The translations under genes were made by a program, and so were the position numbers. Of a stretch of 64,000 nt of DNA, positions 45,801-60,800 are shown piece by piece. Under the pieces are notes generated by a model. The model did not search any database. It had not been told where the DNA came from and saw only the letters and a program-made list of their open reading frames with translations. Each line of letters opens with the position of its first letter. The first letter of the stretch is position 1. This stretch comes from Rhyacichthys aspro (Eukaryota; Chordata; Actinopteri; Gobiiformes; Rhyacichthyidae), in assembly GCA_036850595.1 (NCBI GenBank), contig CM072148.1:23368731-23432730 (forward strand). Reading direction: 5' to 3'.

Positions 45801-48800
45801 CCAGAACTTTAAAATGATAATTTTCTTCTTTATGTAAAGGTAAATATTATTTTATTTAGCCATGTCTTTCATGAAAAACAGGTCAAGTGTCAAGGACTCC
45901 TTTAACACAGTTTTGTGTGTTTCTCCAGATGTGGTCCTCCAGCCGGCACCTGCTGTGACCTGGAGAACCATTGGTGGGATTTTGGACTTTTATGTGTTCC
46001 TTGGACCAGATCCTGCATCAGTGATCCAGCAATATCTCGAAGTGATAGGTGAGTGTAACTTACGTATATGACGTGTATTTAACTTGAGTGATACATTAAC
46101 AATTATAAATGTATGAGGATCTTCCCTGCTGTATAATCAACTCCTAATGTGCTACATATAATACCTCTGTTATTTATTCTCTGTCCTTTTCATTGTATAA
46201 AATAATAATTAGTATAGTATTTTGAAGAGATCTTACAGATCTTATAATGGGAATTTTGTCTTCCTTTACAGGACGCCCAGCAATGCCTATTTACTGGGCA
46301 TTAGGGTACCACCTCTGTCGTTGGGGTTACCAAACTAGTAATGCTACCTGGGAGGTTGTAAAAAGCCTAAGGACCTATGGTATACCCCAGGTAAAGAAAG
46401 ATTACTACAGTATATACGTTTTATATTATACATTAGACATATTGGCACATAACTTTACTTAGTAGCAGGAGATAGTGTTTGTGCTTAGCTTATATGAGGT
46501 GTGGAGTTTGTGTATTTGTAAGATTGTAAGATTTGTATGAACCATTGTCTCAAATGTTCTGAGCTGTTGTATTTTAGGTAATATTTTCTCTTTTTTTTTC
46601 ATATGTATAACCACAGGATGTCCAGTGGAATGACATTGACTACATGGACAAGTTCTTGGATTTCACTTATGACCCGGCACAGTTTGACACACTTCCTGAA
46701 TTGGTTAAGGACCTTCATGCTCATGACCAGCGTTATGTCATGATCCTGGTACACAGGCCTTTCTACAAGCATCAAGCATATCCATCAAGCATTAGCAGGT
46801 AGATGTTTGTTAATGTTACTTGTGTATCCACAGGACCCAGGCATCAGCAGCACACAGCCTGAGGGCTCCTACTGGCCATATGACGAAGGGCTGAACAGAG
46901 ACGTGTTTATTAAAGATGCTGATGGAAAGACACTCATTGGAAAAGTAGGAATTTGTTAGTTTGTTTGATATGATTTACACCAATAAACTCCACCCACTGC
47001 GCCTTGTCTTAGGGAACCTAAGCTGGGACTGACCCCTGGACCTGAGTGATCTTGTGGGCCTTTTAATTTGGATGTGAACAAATATGTACTGTGGGGCCAG
47101 TACATTCAATTATTTTAAAACAAACAATGAAATCTTAAAATCAATTCTAAAATGGACAGGAAGCAAATGCAGTGAGGCCAGCTTGGGGGTTATGTGTTTG
47201 AGGGCAGCACTCAAACAGTTTTCACCAAATATTGTGGAATTAAAATAGTTTAGCAGTAATACTTATTTGTCGAAGGTTGGACTAGAATCAATGAACAGCA
47301 TTACAAAAGCCCCATTTATATAGATCATCAGCTAAACGTTGTTTTGGGGTTTAGGTACTTTTTAATTACATGGCATTGCATTAAAATAATTACGTTTAGG
47401 AACTAAGTAAGTAATGAAAATCATTTATATAATAAATCTGAAATAATTGTGGTTATTATTTTGTCCTAATTAAAAGGTGTAAGCATATATGACCTGTTGT
47501 AATATCGATAAGGCTAGTACACAAGAATTAAGAGTATTATGTAGTGTAAGTGTTCAGTCTGCTTCACCTTTGGTCCTGCAGGTGTGGCCTGGTCTAACTG
47601 CATATCCTGACTTCTCAAATGAAGTGACACATGAGTGGTGGTATGAGAACCTTCAGAGGTTCTATAAGAAGGTTCCATTTGACGGATTGTGGATCGTAAG
47701 TCCTGCAATACATGCCACTTGTTAAAAAATGGAATAGTTCTTGACTTTTATCTTTGTTTTTAGGATATGAATGAGCCCTCTAATTTCCTGGATGGGTCCA
47801 CCAACGGCTGTCCATCGAACAATATTGAAAACCCTCCCTACACACCAGGTTGGTGGTAGAGGCCTAAAAGGTGTAGTCTGCAGGGTTTAATTAAATTAAA
47901 AACTCATTACTACAATAGAATACTATTTATGGAATAAATATTATGCACATACACCAGCTTCTATGGAGGTGGAGGAACATATGTGTAACACTGCCCTCTT
48001 ATTCGGAAGGCTTACAGTGCTGAGGCTGGCTCTCAGGTGAAAAAACCCAGTCTAACAATATAGTGTGCTTTATTGTTTGTAAAAATATAAGGTAAAATTG
48101 TTGAGTCTAAAATATATGTACTAAATGTTTAGTTAGAACTATGTTGTTTAAAATGCATTTTAGATTCCTCTCTTGTCTCAGCAACATTTTAAGCAACCCA
48201 ACTGTTCATATTACTAGAAGAAATAGACTACAATTGTGTCTTCATATGACCTCTTACACTAAATAAACACTTTAGCCTAATGTTACCTGGGTATAAACTT
48301 GTATCAATTATTAATAATTATACATGACACTAAACATGTAAATGAAAATACCCTTCTAGCTGTTCTTGGAGGTTTGCTCAGATCCAAAACGGTCTGTGCC
48401 ACAACCCAGCAGAAGCAGTCCTCCCACTACAACCTGCACAGCCTCTACGGACTCATGGAGGCCAAGGCCACAGCCAGGTCAGGACTCACATGAACAACAA
48501 CACATGTCTAAATTAAAGAATAAATCATGACAAGGCTCGTTTTCTTTTCATTTCTTCTTTATTCACTTGTGCAGTGCTCTGACTCGGATTCTGGCAAAGA
48601 GGCCTTTTGTTATCTCACGCTCCACATTTCCCAGTCAGGGCATGTACTCCGGACACTGGTTGGGAGACAACAGGAGCCAGTGGAAGGACTTGGCCACTTC
48701 CATCTCAGGTGAAACACAGATCTTTGTATTTTAATTCATATGGACATTTAGGCTGCACTATATTCATACATTGATCACTATTAAAATAAGAAATATCTTT

Positions 48801-51800
48801 ATCACAAAGACGCCTTGAATACTGTCATAGTATCATAGTCAATCAAACCTTTTAAATCCCAATTAAAAAGTCTATAGAGTGGAAGAGATAGCACAGTTTT
48901 ATATATTTGAATATATTTAAAAATGGTGGATCATTGTCATGTCACAAATTATATCATTGTAATATTCAGCCATGACATGTTTTATATTGTGCTACCCAAA
49001 TGGGAATCACAATGACTTTAGACAAATCACATTCATTTTTGAGTGTTGAAGTTAAAAATATGTTTTCTATGTTACCAGACATTCAATTATATTGATAATA
49101 AGAAAATCACGCAAACAACGTTCATACACTTGACCATGAAAATCCATGAAAACGAGAGTACTTCTTCAGTTATGGCCCTAAATCCATCCATCCTCTTCCG
49201 CTTATCCGGGGCCGGGTCATGGGGGCAGCAGTCTAAGCAGGGACACCCAGACTTCCCTCTCCCCAGACACTTCCTCCAGCTCCTCTGGGGGAATACCAAA
49301 GCATTTCCAGGCCAGCCAAGAGACATACTCCCTCCAGTGTGTCCTAGGTCTGCCCCGGGGCCATGCCCGGAACACCTCCCTAGGAAGGCGTCCAGGAGGC
49401 ATCTGGAACAGATGCCTGAGCCACCTTAGCTAGCTCCTATCGCTGTGGAGGAGCAGCGGCTCTACTCTGAGCTCCTCCCGAGTGACCGAACTCATCACCC
49501 TATCTCTAAGGGAGCGTCCAGCCACCCTGTGGAGGAAACTCATTTCTGCCATTTGTATCCGAGATCTTGTCCTTTCAATCATGACTCAAAGCTCATGACC
49601 ATAGGTGAGAGTAGGAACGTAGATAGAGCGGTAAATCAAGAGCTTTGTCTTGCAGCCTAGCTCCTTCTTCACCACAACAGAGCAGTACATCGACCGCATC
49701 ACTGCAGAAGCTGCACCGATCCGTCTGTCAATCTCACGTTCCATCCTTTCCTCACTCGTGAACAAGATCCCAAGATATTTAAACTCCTCCACTTGAGGCA
49801 GGAACTCACCAACCTGAAGGGGAGAAGCCACCCTTTTCCGGCTGATAACCATGGCCTCGGACTTGGAGGTGCTGATTCTCATCCCAGCCGCTTCACACTC
49901 GGCTGCAAACTGTCCCAGTACACGCTGAAGGTCCTGGCCTGATGCCAGCCCCCCCAGGGGGTGTAGAGCTGGTCCAGTGTTCCACGACTGGGACAAAAAC
50001 CACATTGTTCCTCTTCAATCCGAGGTTCAAAAATCAGCCGGATTCTCCACTCCAGTACCCTGGCATTGACTGTCCCGGGGAGGATGAGGAGTGTGATCCC
50101 CCTGTAGTTGGAACACACCCTCCAGTCGAAGTTCTGCCGGAGGTGGGAGTTAAAGACGGTTCTGATAGGGGACTCAGCCAGACGTTCCCAGCAGACCCTC
50201 AAAGTATGTTTGGGTCTGCCAAGTCCGTCCGGCTTCCTCCCCCGCCATCGGATCCAACTCAACACCATGTGGTGATCAGTTGACAGCTCCGCCCCTCTCT
50301 TCACCTGAGTGTCCAAGACATATGGCCAAAGGTCAGATGAAACAACTACAAAGTCGATCATTGACCTCCGGCCTAGGGTGTCCTGGTGCCATGTGCACTG
50401 ATGGACACCCTTATGCCTGAACATGGTGTTTGTTATGGACAAACTGTCACTAGCATAGAAGTCCAATAACAGAACACCACTCGGGTTCAGATCGGGGGGG
50501 CGTTCCTCCCAATCACACCACTCCAGGTGTCAATGTCGTTACCCACGTGAGCATTGAAGCACCCCAGTAGAACACCGGCCTCGCCATACCGGTCGATGTC
50601 ACGGCCCTCGGTCTATCTTCATCCATAAAGGGTTTTGAACTGCTCTTTGTCTGGCCCATCACCTAGGACTTGTTTGCCTTCAGAGACCCTACCAGGGGCA
50701 TATAGCCCCTGACAACATAGCTCCTAGGATCATTCTGGCGCTCAAACCCCTCCACCACGGTAAGGTGGCAGTTCAAGGAGGCGTGGTAGCAGAGGATGGT
50801 TACGATCCAACGACCTCTGGGTTATGGACCTATATTACCTGGAAATTATTTAAAGATTTGTGAAATTTGTAATTGTACTTAACAGGTACAACTATAAAAA
50901 CGCAATAGATGCCTATTAGCAAAACCCAACCTGTGGAAGACCATTAAAGGAGCAAGTATAATGACAGTGTTCCTTTATTTACTTATATTCTTTTAAATGC
51001 AGACCTCTTTAAAAAGATTAATAATAGGAATCCATATTTTCATAGAATTGTCTTCCAGTCAAGGTGCATCATCCATCCAATGTCCCAACATTTAAATTCA
51101 GTTGTTAAATCTTTATAAATGACTGACTTCAAATTAAGGAATTCTTGTGGTAGTCCGTCCTGCAGCTCACTGATCTCAGATACTAAATGTTATTAGAAGA
51201 TGCTTGATTATTTAGACAAAACTGTTTATTTGCTGTGTAGTATTTTTATTCATCTTTGTTCCTGAAAATATTTGTGTGCAACATTTGTCACTTGTAAATC
51301 TACATATACTGGATGAAAATAAACCTTACTAAACTGTAAACTAATATAGTCTTCTTTTTTATGGAAGGAATCTTGACCTTTAACCTTCTGGGCATCCCGT
51401 TGGTGGGAGCAGATATCTGTGGCTTCAGTGAGGAGACAGATGAAGAGCTGTGTGTTCGCTGGACTCAGCTGGGTGCGTTCTACCCCTTCACACGCAACCA
51501 CAATGCTCTTGACATGAAGGTAAGACTATGTTGGCTGCTCTAAACTACAGTGTTATTTTCACATGGCCAGGGTTAATACTCTCAAACTGCAATGTATGCC
51601 TAGACCCCCAGGAAGCACTTGTAATTAGGAGTGGCATGTGGCATTGTTGATGTTAAAACAAAAAAAGAACATTTTTTGATGCTCAAAAACAAGGAGACAT
51701 AGGAAAAAGTAATCTGGTGCTTTTTGATGCTGTGACACAATGATAGTTATGAAACAAAATAAAAAAAGAAGAAGAGACACTCATTCTCTGAATATAAACT

Positions 51801-54800
51801 GAAATTAAATTGATTGAGAAATTGTTGTGTAACTAACTTATTTTTTATTTTTCCAAAATAAGTTTGAGCTCTTGCAAATCACTGACCACTGATCAAATAA
51901 CCAATACCTCACTAAAATGTGCCTAAAAATATTTTAAAATATTTGGATGTGTTTTATAGAAGTGACCATCTGTTCTCCATCACACTGTGCTATGGCAGCT
52001 GATCAGCTGATGACGGGATTAGAACTGCCTCAATATTTACTAACCAAAACCTTCTAAGCAAGTCTGATATTGCCTGACATGCTGAAGCTGGGACACTTAC
52101 AATGTTTTTGCTTTTCCAGTTTTAACTTTTAAACAACAAAGAACAGTATAACTAGGAGTGGGGAAGGACCCCTTTACAAACACGGTACTGAAAGGAGGGT
52201 AGATATCTGTGTAGCATTATTATTATATTCCGTAGCAGTGTTTATGTAAAGTCAGATCTAACTGGCTTAACATATTCCGACCATTTGGACCAGATGCTAT
52301 CGAATGTGTCCCTCTGCACCCTAAGTAAAAAAGACAGCTTTTCCATAATATAGGTCTTGTGTACTAGTATCTTTAGTTGTCAAGTTGTCCATTGGTATAT
52401 TACCCAGGTACAGTGTTTCAAATGTCATTGGAAAATCAATGGAAAATACATTTTGTATATGTTAATGGATCTCTTACAAGTGTTGATTAATTACCTTACA
52501 CTCCCAAAAAACATAAGTGGTTGGCTCAGTCCCTACCACATCTCCAACATGCATCACCAATGCCCCAACACCTTTTCTGAGCTGGAGTGAATAATAATTA
52601 GTCCAGACTTTTGAAATCCACTTTTTAAACCTGTCATCATATTTATTGGGGGTGAATTCCGAATTATATGCACACCATCGCAACATTTTGGAAAAGTCCT
52701 CCAAACCACTCAGTTTTATTGATAATAAATTGTTAATTGTTAATTCCAAGCTGATAGTATTGTATATGACATGGGCTCATTCATTATATTAAGTTCAGTT
52801 TGGAGTTTAGAGTCAGCTGGTAGCGCTGTAATTGGTACCTCTTTATTTTCATCCCCTCTATATCATACTCTATATCCTTCCACTCTGCAGGGTAGTCAGG
52901 AGAGCACAAACAAATCAATGGTCTCAGCTGGGCTGAATAATAGTATTCCCGTAAGCACTGGAGGCTCCGACCACCTTTCTCCTTCTTTAAATGTAGTGTT
53001 TTATGGCTTTTTTCCCTTTCCATATATATCTTGCTAGGAGTCTGTATTTGTTTGATGAACCCTGTCTGATCCTTATGTATCAACTCTGGTAGAATCCTTT
53101 CCAGTCTTTTGGGTATGATGGAGGTAAAAAGCTTACAGTCTACATTTAAGACTAATTGGGCAATAGTTACTACATTCTAGTTTATCTTTTATATTATTGC
53201 TTCGTACCCTGAAGGAGGGATTGTCTTTTTTTCCATCACTCAGTTAAATGTCTTTAGCAGGGTTGTGGCCAAATAATCCTCCATTGTTTTGTAACATTCT
53301 GGGCCAAATCACCACCATCTTCCCTTCCTTTAGCCTTGTAATTGGGAGAGAAAGGCACTGATGGCCTGAGTATCATCTTTATGGGGCTGGGAGTATAATT
53401 GTCTATAATAATTCTTTAAGCATTGTTGGATTTTTTTCCTGCTCTGTTCCATTCATTCATTTTCTACCACTTGGACCCGTTGGGGGTCATGGGTGGCTGG
53501 AGCCTATCTCAACAGCTTTGGGCCAGAGGCGGGGTACACCCTGAACAATGGCCACTTGGTGACAGGGCTGACATTTAGACACAGACATTGACAGATAACC
53601 ATTCACTCTCACTTTCATCTTTCTTGCTGTGAAGCAAGAGCGCTAACCACTCTGCTACCGCGCACCCCTGCTGTTCACTTTCGAATTTATTATTTAAGGG
53701 GTTCTTTATTTTATGTATAGTTCGCTCAGCTTATTGGTTTCTGAGTTGATAAGAAAGCATTTTTAGTGATCTCCCCCCAGTGGCGGGCCGTGCATTTCAC
53801 GCTTAGGCCTTCAGTGATGTCCCACTTACACATTACAACATCACCTCAATATAGGTTAGTCAAGCAACACTTTCAGGAGCATTTAAAACCAATAAGCATA
53901 CATTCACAATTAAGAGTAGGAAACTAAGTTCACAGATACTGTCAAAAATTTAAAATAAAAAGGCGATTTCTCGTCTGGAAATGACGGACAAACCCTTTTC
54001 CTTGCTGGGACAGGCTAGCTAGCACAGCACAGACCTCTTCTCACAATATCCAGCTTTTTGTGAAAGGCCCGTCTTGAAAATGGCGTGGACAATATATCTG
54101 CAACCAGATCAATCTCTTCTCCTCCTTCGGCCATTATGGGTTAAAAATACAGCGATAGCTGTTGGATCTCTGGGTTTAGTTCAATATTCTGCAAACTGCC
54201 GCCTTTCAGACTCTAGCGAGTGTTTATCCAATCACAGGACGCGTACACGTCCAGTTCAACGTAAGACCTTCTAGCTGGCCTTGGTCTGCAGAATCGAGAT
54301 CTGATTGGCTATTGCAACTGACTGTGTCCGTTCACTTACAGTGCACAGGGGCCTGCTCTGTTGATTCTGAAGGTCTTAGGTTTCATTTGCCTGACAACAC
54401 AAGCTAGCTGAAATATAATAAAAAAAAAAAAACTCTACCAAAATAAACAAAATTGGAAGCCACTCAACTAAGTGGATATAATATGACATAAAGAGAACAG
54501 AGAATAGAGAATAATTTTGTTTACATATTTATGAAAATAAATGTACTTTTCTGAGCATGTTTAGGCCAGCAGAGAAGGCCTTGCTGGCCCTGACGGCCCA
54601 CCACTGTCTCCCCTCTACCTCATAGTACTGTTGTTTTGTGAAAATACGTTTTTTTTGTGTGTGTGTGTGTCCATAGTATTCAAATCATCTATTTCTTTTT
54701 TCAATGTTATTATTTCTGACTTAGTTTCATCTTTAAAGGGTGTTCCCGTAGGAGAGAAACTCTGCCAACTAGCTTTTTTCTGGTAGGAGGATATGCTAAT

Positions 54801-57800
54801 TATTTTACCTCTAACCACTGCCTTCAGTGCTTCCCATAGTATTGCAGGTGAAACCTTGTCATCATTGTGATATAAGTAAGTCTGTATTTCTTCCTTTAAA
54901 CTCTCTTTAATATTTAAGTAATTTAAAATGTTTGTGTTTAGCCTCCAAAGAGTGGACCTATTCCTCCTATTGTAGCATATATTTGTGTAGACCAGGTTGT
55001 TGAGGCAGTACTTGGACCAATCTTACAGCTTCCTACCCTAAACAGGTCATTCTTAAATGTGAAGATGTAATCCAGCCTAGAGTACACATTATGTGGATAC
55101 AAATAGTGAGTGTCCTATCAGTTGGGTTGTTCTGTCTCCATTTGTTAACTAATCCCAACTCCTCCATAAGGTGTTTCATCCTTTTTCCAACATTCCTCTT
55201 ATCACCTTTCCCATTTGAAGAGTCCAAATTAGCATTTAATGTAATGTTGAAATCCCCACGGCATATCAGGTTCCCATGACTTTTGAAGCCATTAATTAAA
55301 GTATCTGTTTGTAAGGAGGAATATACACGCTCAGGAGACTTGTCAATGTATCAGTCTTACCCATTGTAATTACACTACTAATTATCTACCTTCCTTATCT
55401 TTAGATTAAGATATGTGTTCATAATTTAGAGCCCCAGATATCAAAATTGCCACCCCTCTTCACCTACCAGAACCATGGGAAGAGTAAAACACATATTTAA
55501 CACCCAACTTATTCAACTTTGCATGTTCACTATCATCAAAATTTCTCAAAAAAATAAATAAAAAATCTTGCACTAAGGCTATTTGGACCCTGTCTCTTTT
55601 ACGTTTAGACAGGGCTTTCCTCCTTTTAACTGGATTATGTAAGTCATTAATGTTGATTGATACCAGTTCATTATTATACCTTTAGCTACATCATATAGTC
55701 TGATGGGTTTCCTTGCACTTCCTTACAAACAGTGAACATAGAACATGAATAAAACATAACATCACAAAAGAACAATAAATGAACATCATAACTTCCAAGG
55801 TATGAGTCTTGGGAATAGACTATGATGCACCACTAAAGGCGGGTTCCTCCTCCGTCCAGTGAAGAAGCCCCCTTATGGCTTGGGCTTCACAGAGAAAAGT
55901 GCACCTTAAAGAACCATAATAACTTCTCATTCCACACCCTTAAACTGTGTTAACTAAGAATCTTAACTCATACCTAAGAGGTTGTGACGCGGGTTAACAT
56001 CCAGCACCTGACATACAATAAGTAAACCTCAATTTTCGTGGGGCACAGGTGAGGCCCTCCTGAAGGCTCGGGGCTTTTCTTTGTAGCCAGTATCCCGTCC
56101 CTTGTTTGTTGTATTGCTGGCAGCTCCTCTGACTACTTTACTCCAGGTCAGCTGCAGGTTAGTTGCTCTATGACTGATTCCGGTGCTTTGATGACCTTCA
56201 CAATAAAGCCTCTTCTGGCTATATCTTCAGTGGCTTCCTCAACTGTATTATAGGTTTTGGTCCCATCTGTGTATTTCACCCTCAGCCTCACTGGAAAGAG
56301 AGTATGAAACGGAATCTGATTTTCTTTCAAAGTCTTAAGCATGTCTGCATATTCTCTTCCCTTCCTTAAAATGAGAGGTGGATAACTGTGGTCCAGGCTT
56401 ACTCGTTTGTCATTCCAGGTAAATCCCTTCCTTTGCTATGCTCTACGGAGTAAAAGTTCTTTGGTCTTGAAGCTTAGGAACTTCTCAGGAGCAGCTCCAA
56501 ACCCTCATGCAGTAATCTCTCATCAAAGGCAGTCATTGTTGGAGAGTCCCATTCTGCAGTCTCTGGTACTCCATAAATCCGCAAGTTCTCTCTCCTGGAA
56601 CGGCTCTCCAAGTCCATTAATTTATTCTCCAACTTTATATGAAATTTTACTATGTCTGTCATGCATCCTCCGTGTTCTCAATTCTCTTCTCCGCTTTCTC
56701 GATCCTCCCCTCAGCTTCATTCAGCCTGGTGCTAACTTTGGAGAGTTGTTCCTTAATAGCCTCCAACTGCATTTATTTTCTCGGCAAAAGCCTCTGTTTC
56801 AGCCATATCTCAACTGTGAGTTGTGTCGCTGCACTTCGCGTAGCGCCATGATGTAGCTAATATAGCTAGTGTCGGAGGTGCTTTAGCTGAGGGTGCTAGC
56901 ACTTAATTTCCACTTATGCCTCCCTTGTCTTTCTTACTTTTTATCGTGTTCTTGGGACGTCGGTTTAGGTTTATTTCTCTCCCCCTTGTTTATCATTTTT
57001 TCGTGACTTTTCAACTTCGTCTGGACGGGGTTATATTATAAAATTGCTCAGGTTTAATCAGGAGCACTCTCACAGCCTGGCCAGGTGGTGTTCCAACCAG
57101 AAGACCCACGTTGTGTGGTTTTTGTCAACTCTAACATTACTTACTGATATTACTGATACATTACATGTACACAGGTGTATACATGTAAGTACTGTCTTCT
57201 GTGTTGTCAAGACAAATTCCATTTAGTGCTCTCAAATGCCAATAAATGATTTAATCTTGAAAATGCAAAGACTTGCATACTAAACATAACATCACAGCAT
57301 CAAAATTTACTGGAGCAACACCTGGATTTCACCTTGTTCCAGCTCACAGTAGTTCTCTTCTGTTTACAGCCACAAGACCCCACCGCATTCAGCCCACTGG
57401 CCCGCACCGCCATGAAAGAGGCTCTGATGTTACGTTATTCTCTCTTCCCTTACCTGTACACTCTGTTCCATCATGCCCACGTGCACGGACACACAGTGGC
57501 ACGGCCACTGATGTTTGAGTGAGTACCACCACAGTACCCTGTATGATTCTTAACTGTCTGCACTCTAAATGTACTGAATCTGCTGCAGGTTTCCCCACGA
57601 TGAGCTGACATATGGCAACGACAGACAGTTCCTGTGGGGAAGGTGCTTACTGGTGACTCCAGTGCTGCTTCCTGGTATGGATTCTGTGACTGGGTACTTC
57701 CCAGAGGGCCGGTGGTATGACTACTACAAGGTAAGAGCCACATTCAACCTGCGTCTGTCGTAGCTTTTCTGTCCCAAAGTAGGTCTCTTATATGTTCACG

Positions 57801-60800
57801 TGTTTTTGTGTGGGACAGGGCGACAGTTTCCTCAGTGATGGTGAGGGCATCAATCTTCCTGCTCCTCTGGATAAGATCAACTTGCATCTGAGAGAAGGCT
57901 CTGTTATACCAACACAGGTCAGCACCAATGACAGACTGAATGTTCTTTTCTGATTATCTGGCAAAGTTCTGTGCAACAAAACAGTGTAAACCTACTCTGC
58001 AAAGCCTAGCAACAGTAAACACTTGCACAGCTGTTGAAACTATAAACTGGCAGAATCCATTTAGAACTTTTCTAGAAGTCTACCACTTAAAACCCATTCA
58101 AATCCACTTATGACAAATTCAGTCCTTAAATGGTTAAAGTCAGAGTGAAACAACTTCAAACCCATCTAAACCTACCTTGAACTAGGAATAGGTGAAAACA
58201 CTTAAACCCATACAATTCTGAATAGTAACCAGTTATCCAATAAGTTCACACCATATTAAAGTCCAAATGAGAAAATGAGATTTGTCATCTCAGTGGAATT
58301 TTCTTGACTAAATAAAGGTCAAATAAAAAATACAATAATACAGATAAAATAAGTGTGTAGAGTTGTCTAGATGTGATAATCACTTGGGATGCTGGCTCAT
58401 CATGTCACTCAGATTTAAATATTGCAGTATCTGATGATACAGGTGAACCTGCAGGGTTTTTCATCCGTTATGAGCCATAAAACTTACTGCAAGACTTTAT
58501 ATTTTATGGTTAAAAAGTTACATAAGGACAATGTACCCAAAAACAAATATTGTTGGAAAATTACCACAGTAACACTTGGCAAAGGCATCATCCTCCTCTT
58601 TGTGTCAGGTGTTTTTTCCAGAAATGAAAACTATCAGCATAGAAGCATATTGACTTTTATAAGAAGGAAATACATTTTTTTTAAAAAGCTTCTTCGGTCC
58701 AAGGATAATGTTGTTAATGAACAAGTCAGTTGTTTTCATGTCATGATTTAGCTGACACCACACTTGCATTCAGTTCTGTGACCTGAGAGATGGTGGTTTA
58801 ACACAAAAACCCATCAAGTGCTACAACATTATTTTCTATCTGACTTGGTCAAAGAAAGGTTAAGGTTGTGTGTAGATGTATCTGCAAATTAAAAGGCTGT
58901 ATAAAGGCTATCTTCAGCTGTCATAATACATCTACTACATTAATAACTTTACATGTTCAAAGTTGATTTACGGGTGCACAGAATATTACGAACCTGAAGA
59001 AAAATGTTGTGTGGAAATGTTTGCTCTCAAAGGGGATTAAAAGCACTCCACAGCTCATATACAGGATTCTGATTGTGTGTGTGTGTCCACAGAGGCCTAA
59101 CCGGACGCTGTGGGTGAGCAGTGGGCAGCCGCTCCACCTGATCTCAGCTCTGTCCGAGGATGGCTCGGCCTCTGGAGACCTGTTCTGGGACGATGGGGAG
59201 ACCATGGACACTTACGAGAGGAATCTGTATGCATACATTATCTTCAATGTGGCGCAGGTACTCTCATGTCTGTTCATCTTCTGCCTTAATTATTTAATTC
59301 TGCTTCTGATTACCCAAATGTTTGAGTTACTCATTTATTTTACAGCATTCTTAGTTAGTAGTTCACTTGTCCACATCGTATATTGTTCTTGTTGTGTCTA
59401 AACTGTTGTTTGCATGTGTATATTATTGTACAGAATGAGATGACCTCACAGGTGCTGCATGACAATGTGGAGGCCACTTACATCACAGTGGAGTCAGCCT
59501 CCTTCTATGGAGTCAAGACAAAACCTAGCACAGTGCTGGTGAACACTCAAGAAGCTTCATTTACCTACAGAGACAACCAGGTACCCACTGTTAATGTGAG
59601 AAAAGAAGAATTTTATCTCAGAGAAGGCACAGAATTAGCACCACTCCTGACCCACACACAAACCTCACAAAAAATCACAGATTCATAGGCTCATCATAGT
59701 CGCTCAACACACAACCATGACACTCAATAATTGAGAAAAGGAAAACCTTGCCGACCTATTTGATGTTAACTCCTCCTCCCAGTCGCATCAAAGGTTAAAG
59801 CACTTCCTCACTGTTGATTTTCACTTCATGATGAATGTTCATAAGGGCAAGTCCAGTGAGCCTGCTGTCTGTCATTGCGTTGCTGTCTGTGCTGAAGTCT
59901 GCTCTGCCGAAGCAGTGGACATTGGTATAGTTAGAAGCACTTTTAGTTTATTCAGCAGCAGATTCTGGCCTTTAAGTCATGGGAGTGGCAGGCACACTCG
60001 GGGCTGTATCTTGCGGCAGCGCAGGCGTGGTGGTATATATGTGATCTTGTGCATGGCGCTGGCAGAGACGGGCACAAGCTGCCATTTTGATAAAGAAAAA
60101 TCCTTTACAAATGACATTAATATAAAAAAATCACGTTATTTTCAACCATGCAAAGCTTCATAGGGAAAATGCAAGCAGAAAATCTGTTTAAAAAAACTTC
60201 AGATACGGTTCCAGGACAGTGCATAAACATATTCATATTACTGATGCTTTGAAGCGCGACATTAAAGCAGAAACTCACCGGGACGAAGCCTGGCCCGAGC
60301 CAGCTTGATCTGCAGGTTATAGTTGTTGTCTTACTCAAGGACGGTCGTGCCTGTTACGCGAAGAACGGAGTACAATCTGTTTATAATTCACATCCTTCAT
60401 ATTCCATCTGATGTTCCATCTCTTCCTGGAGTGTAGCACCTGTCTGCGCTGTCTGTGCGTAAACTCTTTGCTTTGCACAGAGCCATAAGGAGTACAGTAG
60501 TAACAAACTAATTTTTTTTTTTCCTCAATATAAAGTTCTTTACAATAAATAAAACAATCCTTAAAAACATATATGTAACCAATGAAATTTAGTAATAATA
60601 ATACTTTGACGAATGGCTGGATTGAATCCATGCACATTTTGACTGATCTCTCCTCTCGGCTGCATTGAAGGAAAGCCCTATGATTGGTTTAGGCAAAACA
60701 CCTGTGCCTCTTTAAACCTGTGCCACCTCTTGTCCTGCCTCTTTATACCCAAGTTTCTGCTCTTTTAATAGGAAAAAACAGATTATGACAGGTCCTTCAA

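Larger units (their letters stand above)
52290..57040 (-). mobile_element. decayed L1-like LINE, minus orientation, with later insertions
   Basis: The minus strand reads from about 57.0 kb leftwards. ORF1 relics are at 56474-56662 (KLENKLMDLESRSRRENLRI, then YGVPETAEW) and 56148-56342 (RVKYTDGTKTYNTVEEATED). An ORF2 endonuclease relic is at 55033-55227 (KHLMEELGLVNKWRQNNPTD), and RT relics are at 52784-53083 (HKDQTGFIKQIQTPSKIYME, later KEKGGRSLQCLREYYYSAQL) and 52474-52749. Many stops and gaps. A SINE (53450-53669) and a hAT-like element (53778-54606) interrupt it. It fills most of gaa intron 14. Confidence 0.7.

Noticed and set aside
49942..50283. 113-aa plus-strand ORF in gaa intron 13
   Set aside because: Antisense shadow of the LINE endonuclease/RT frames.
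56407..56856. 149-aa plus-strand ORF in gaa intron 14
   Set aside because: Antisense shadow of the L1-like ORF1 remnant.
57370..57519. gaa exon 15 ending at 57519 after GAG
   Set aside because: No GT follows; ending at 57518 gives GTGAGT and the next exon restores Glu-Phe-Pro in frame.
59828..60163. 111-aa plus-strand ORF in the last gaa intron
   Set aside because: No domain, no splice signals in a matching phase, and composition typical of intron or repeat DNA.
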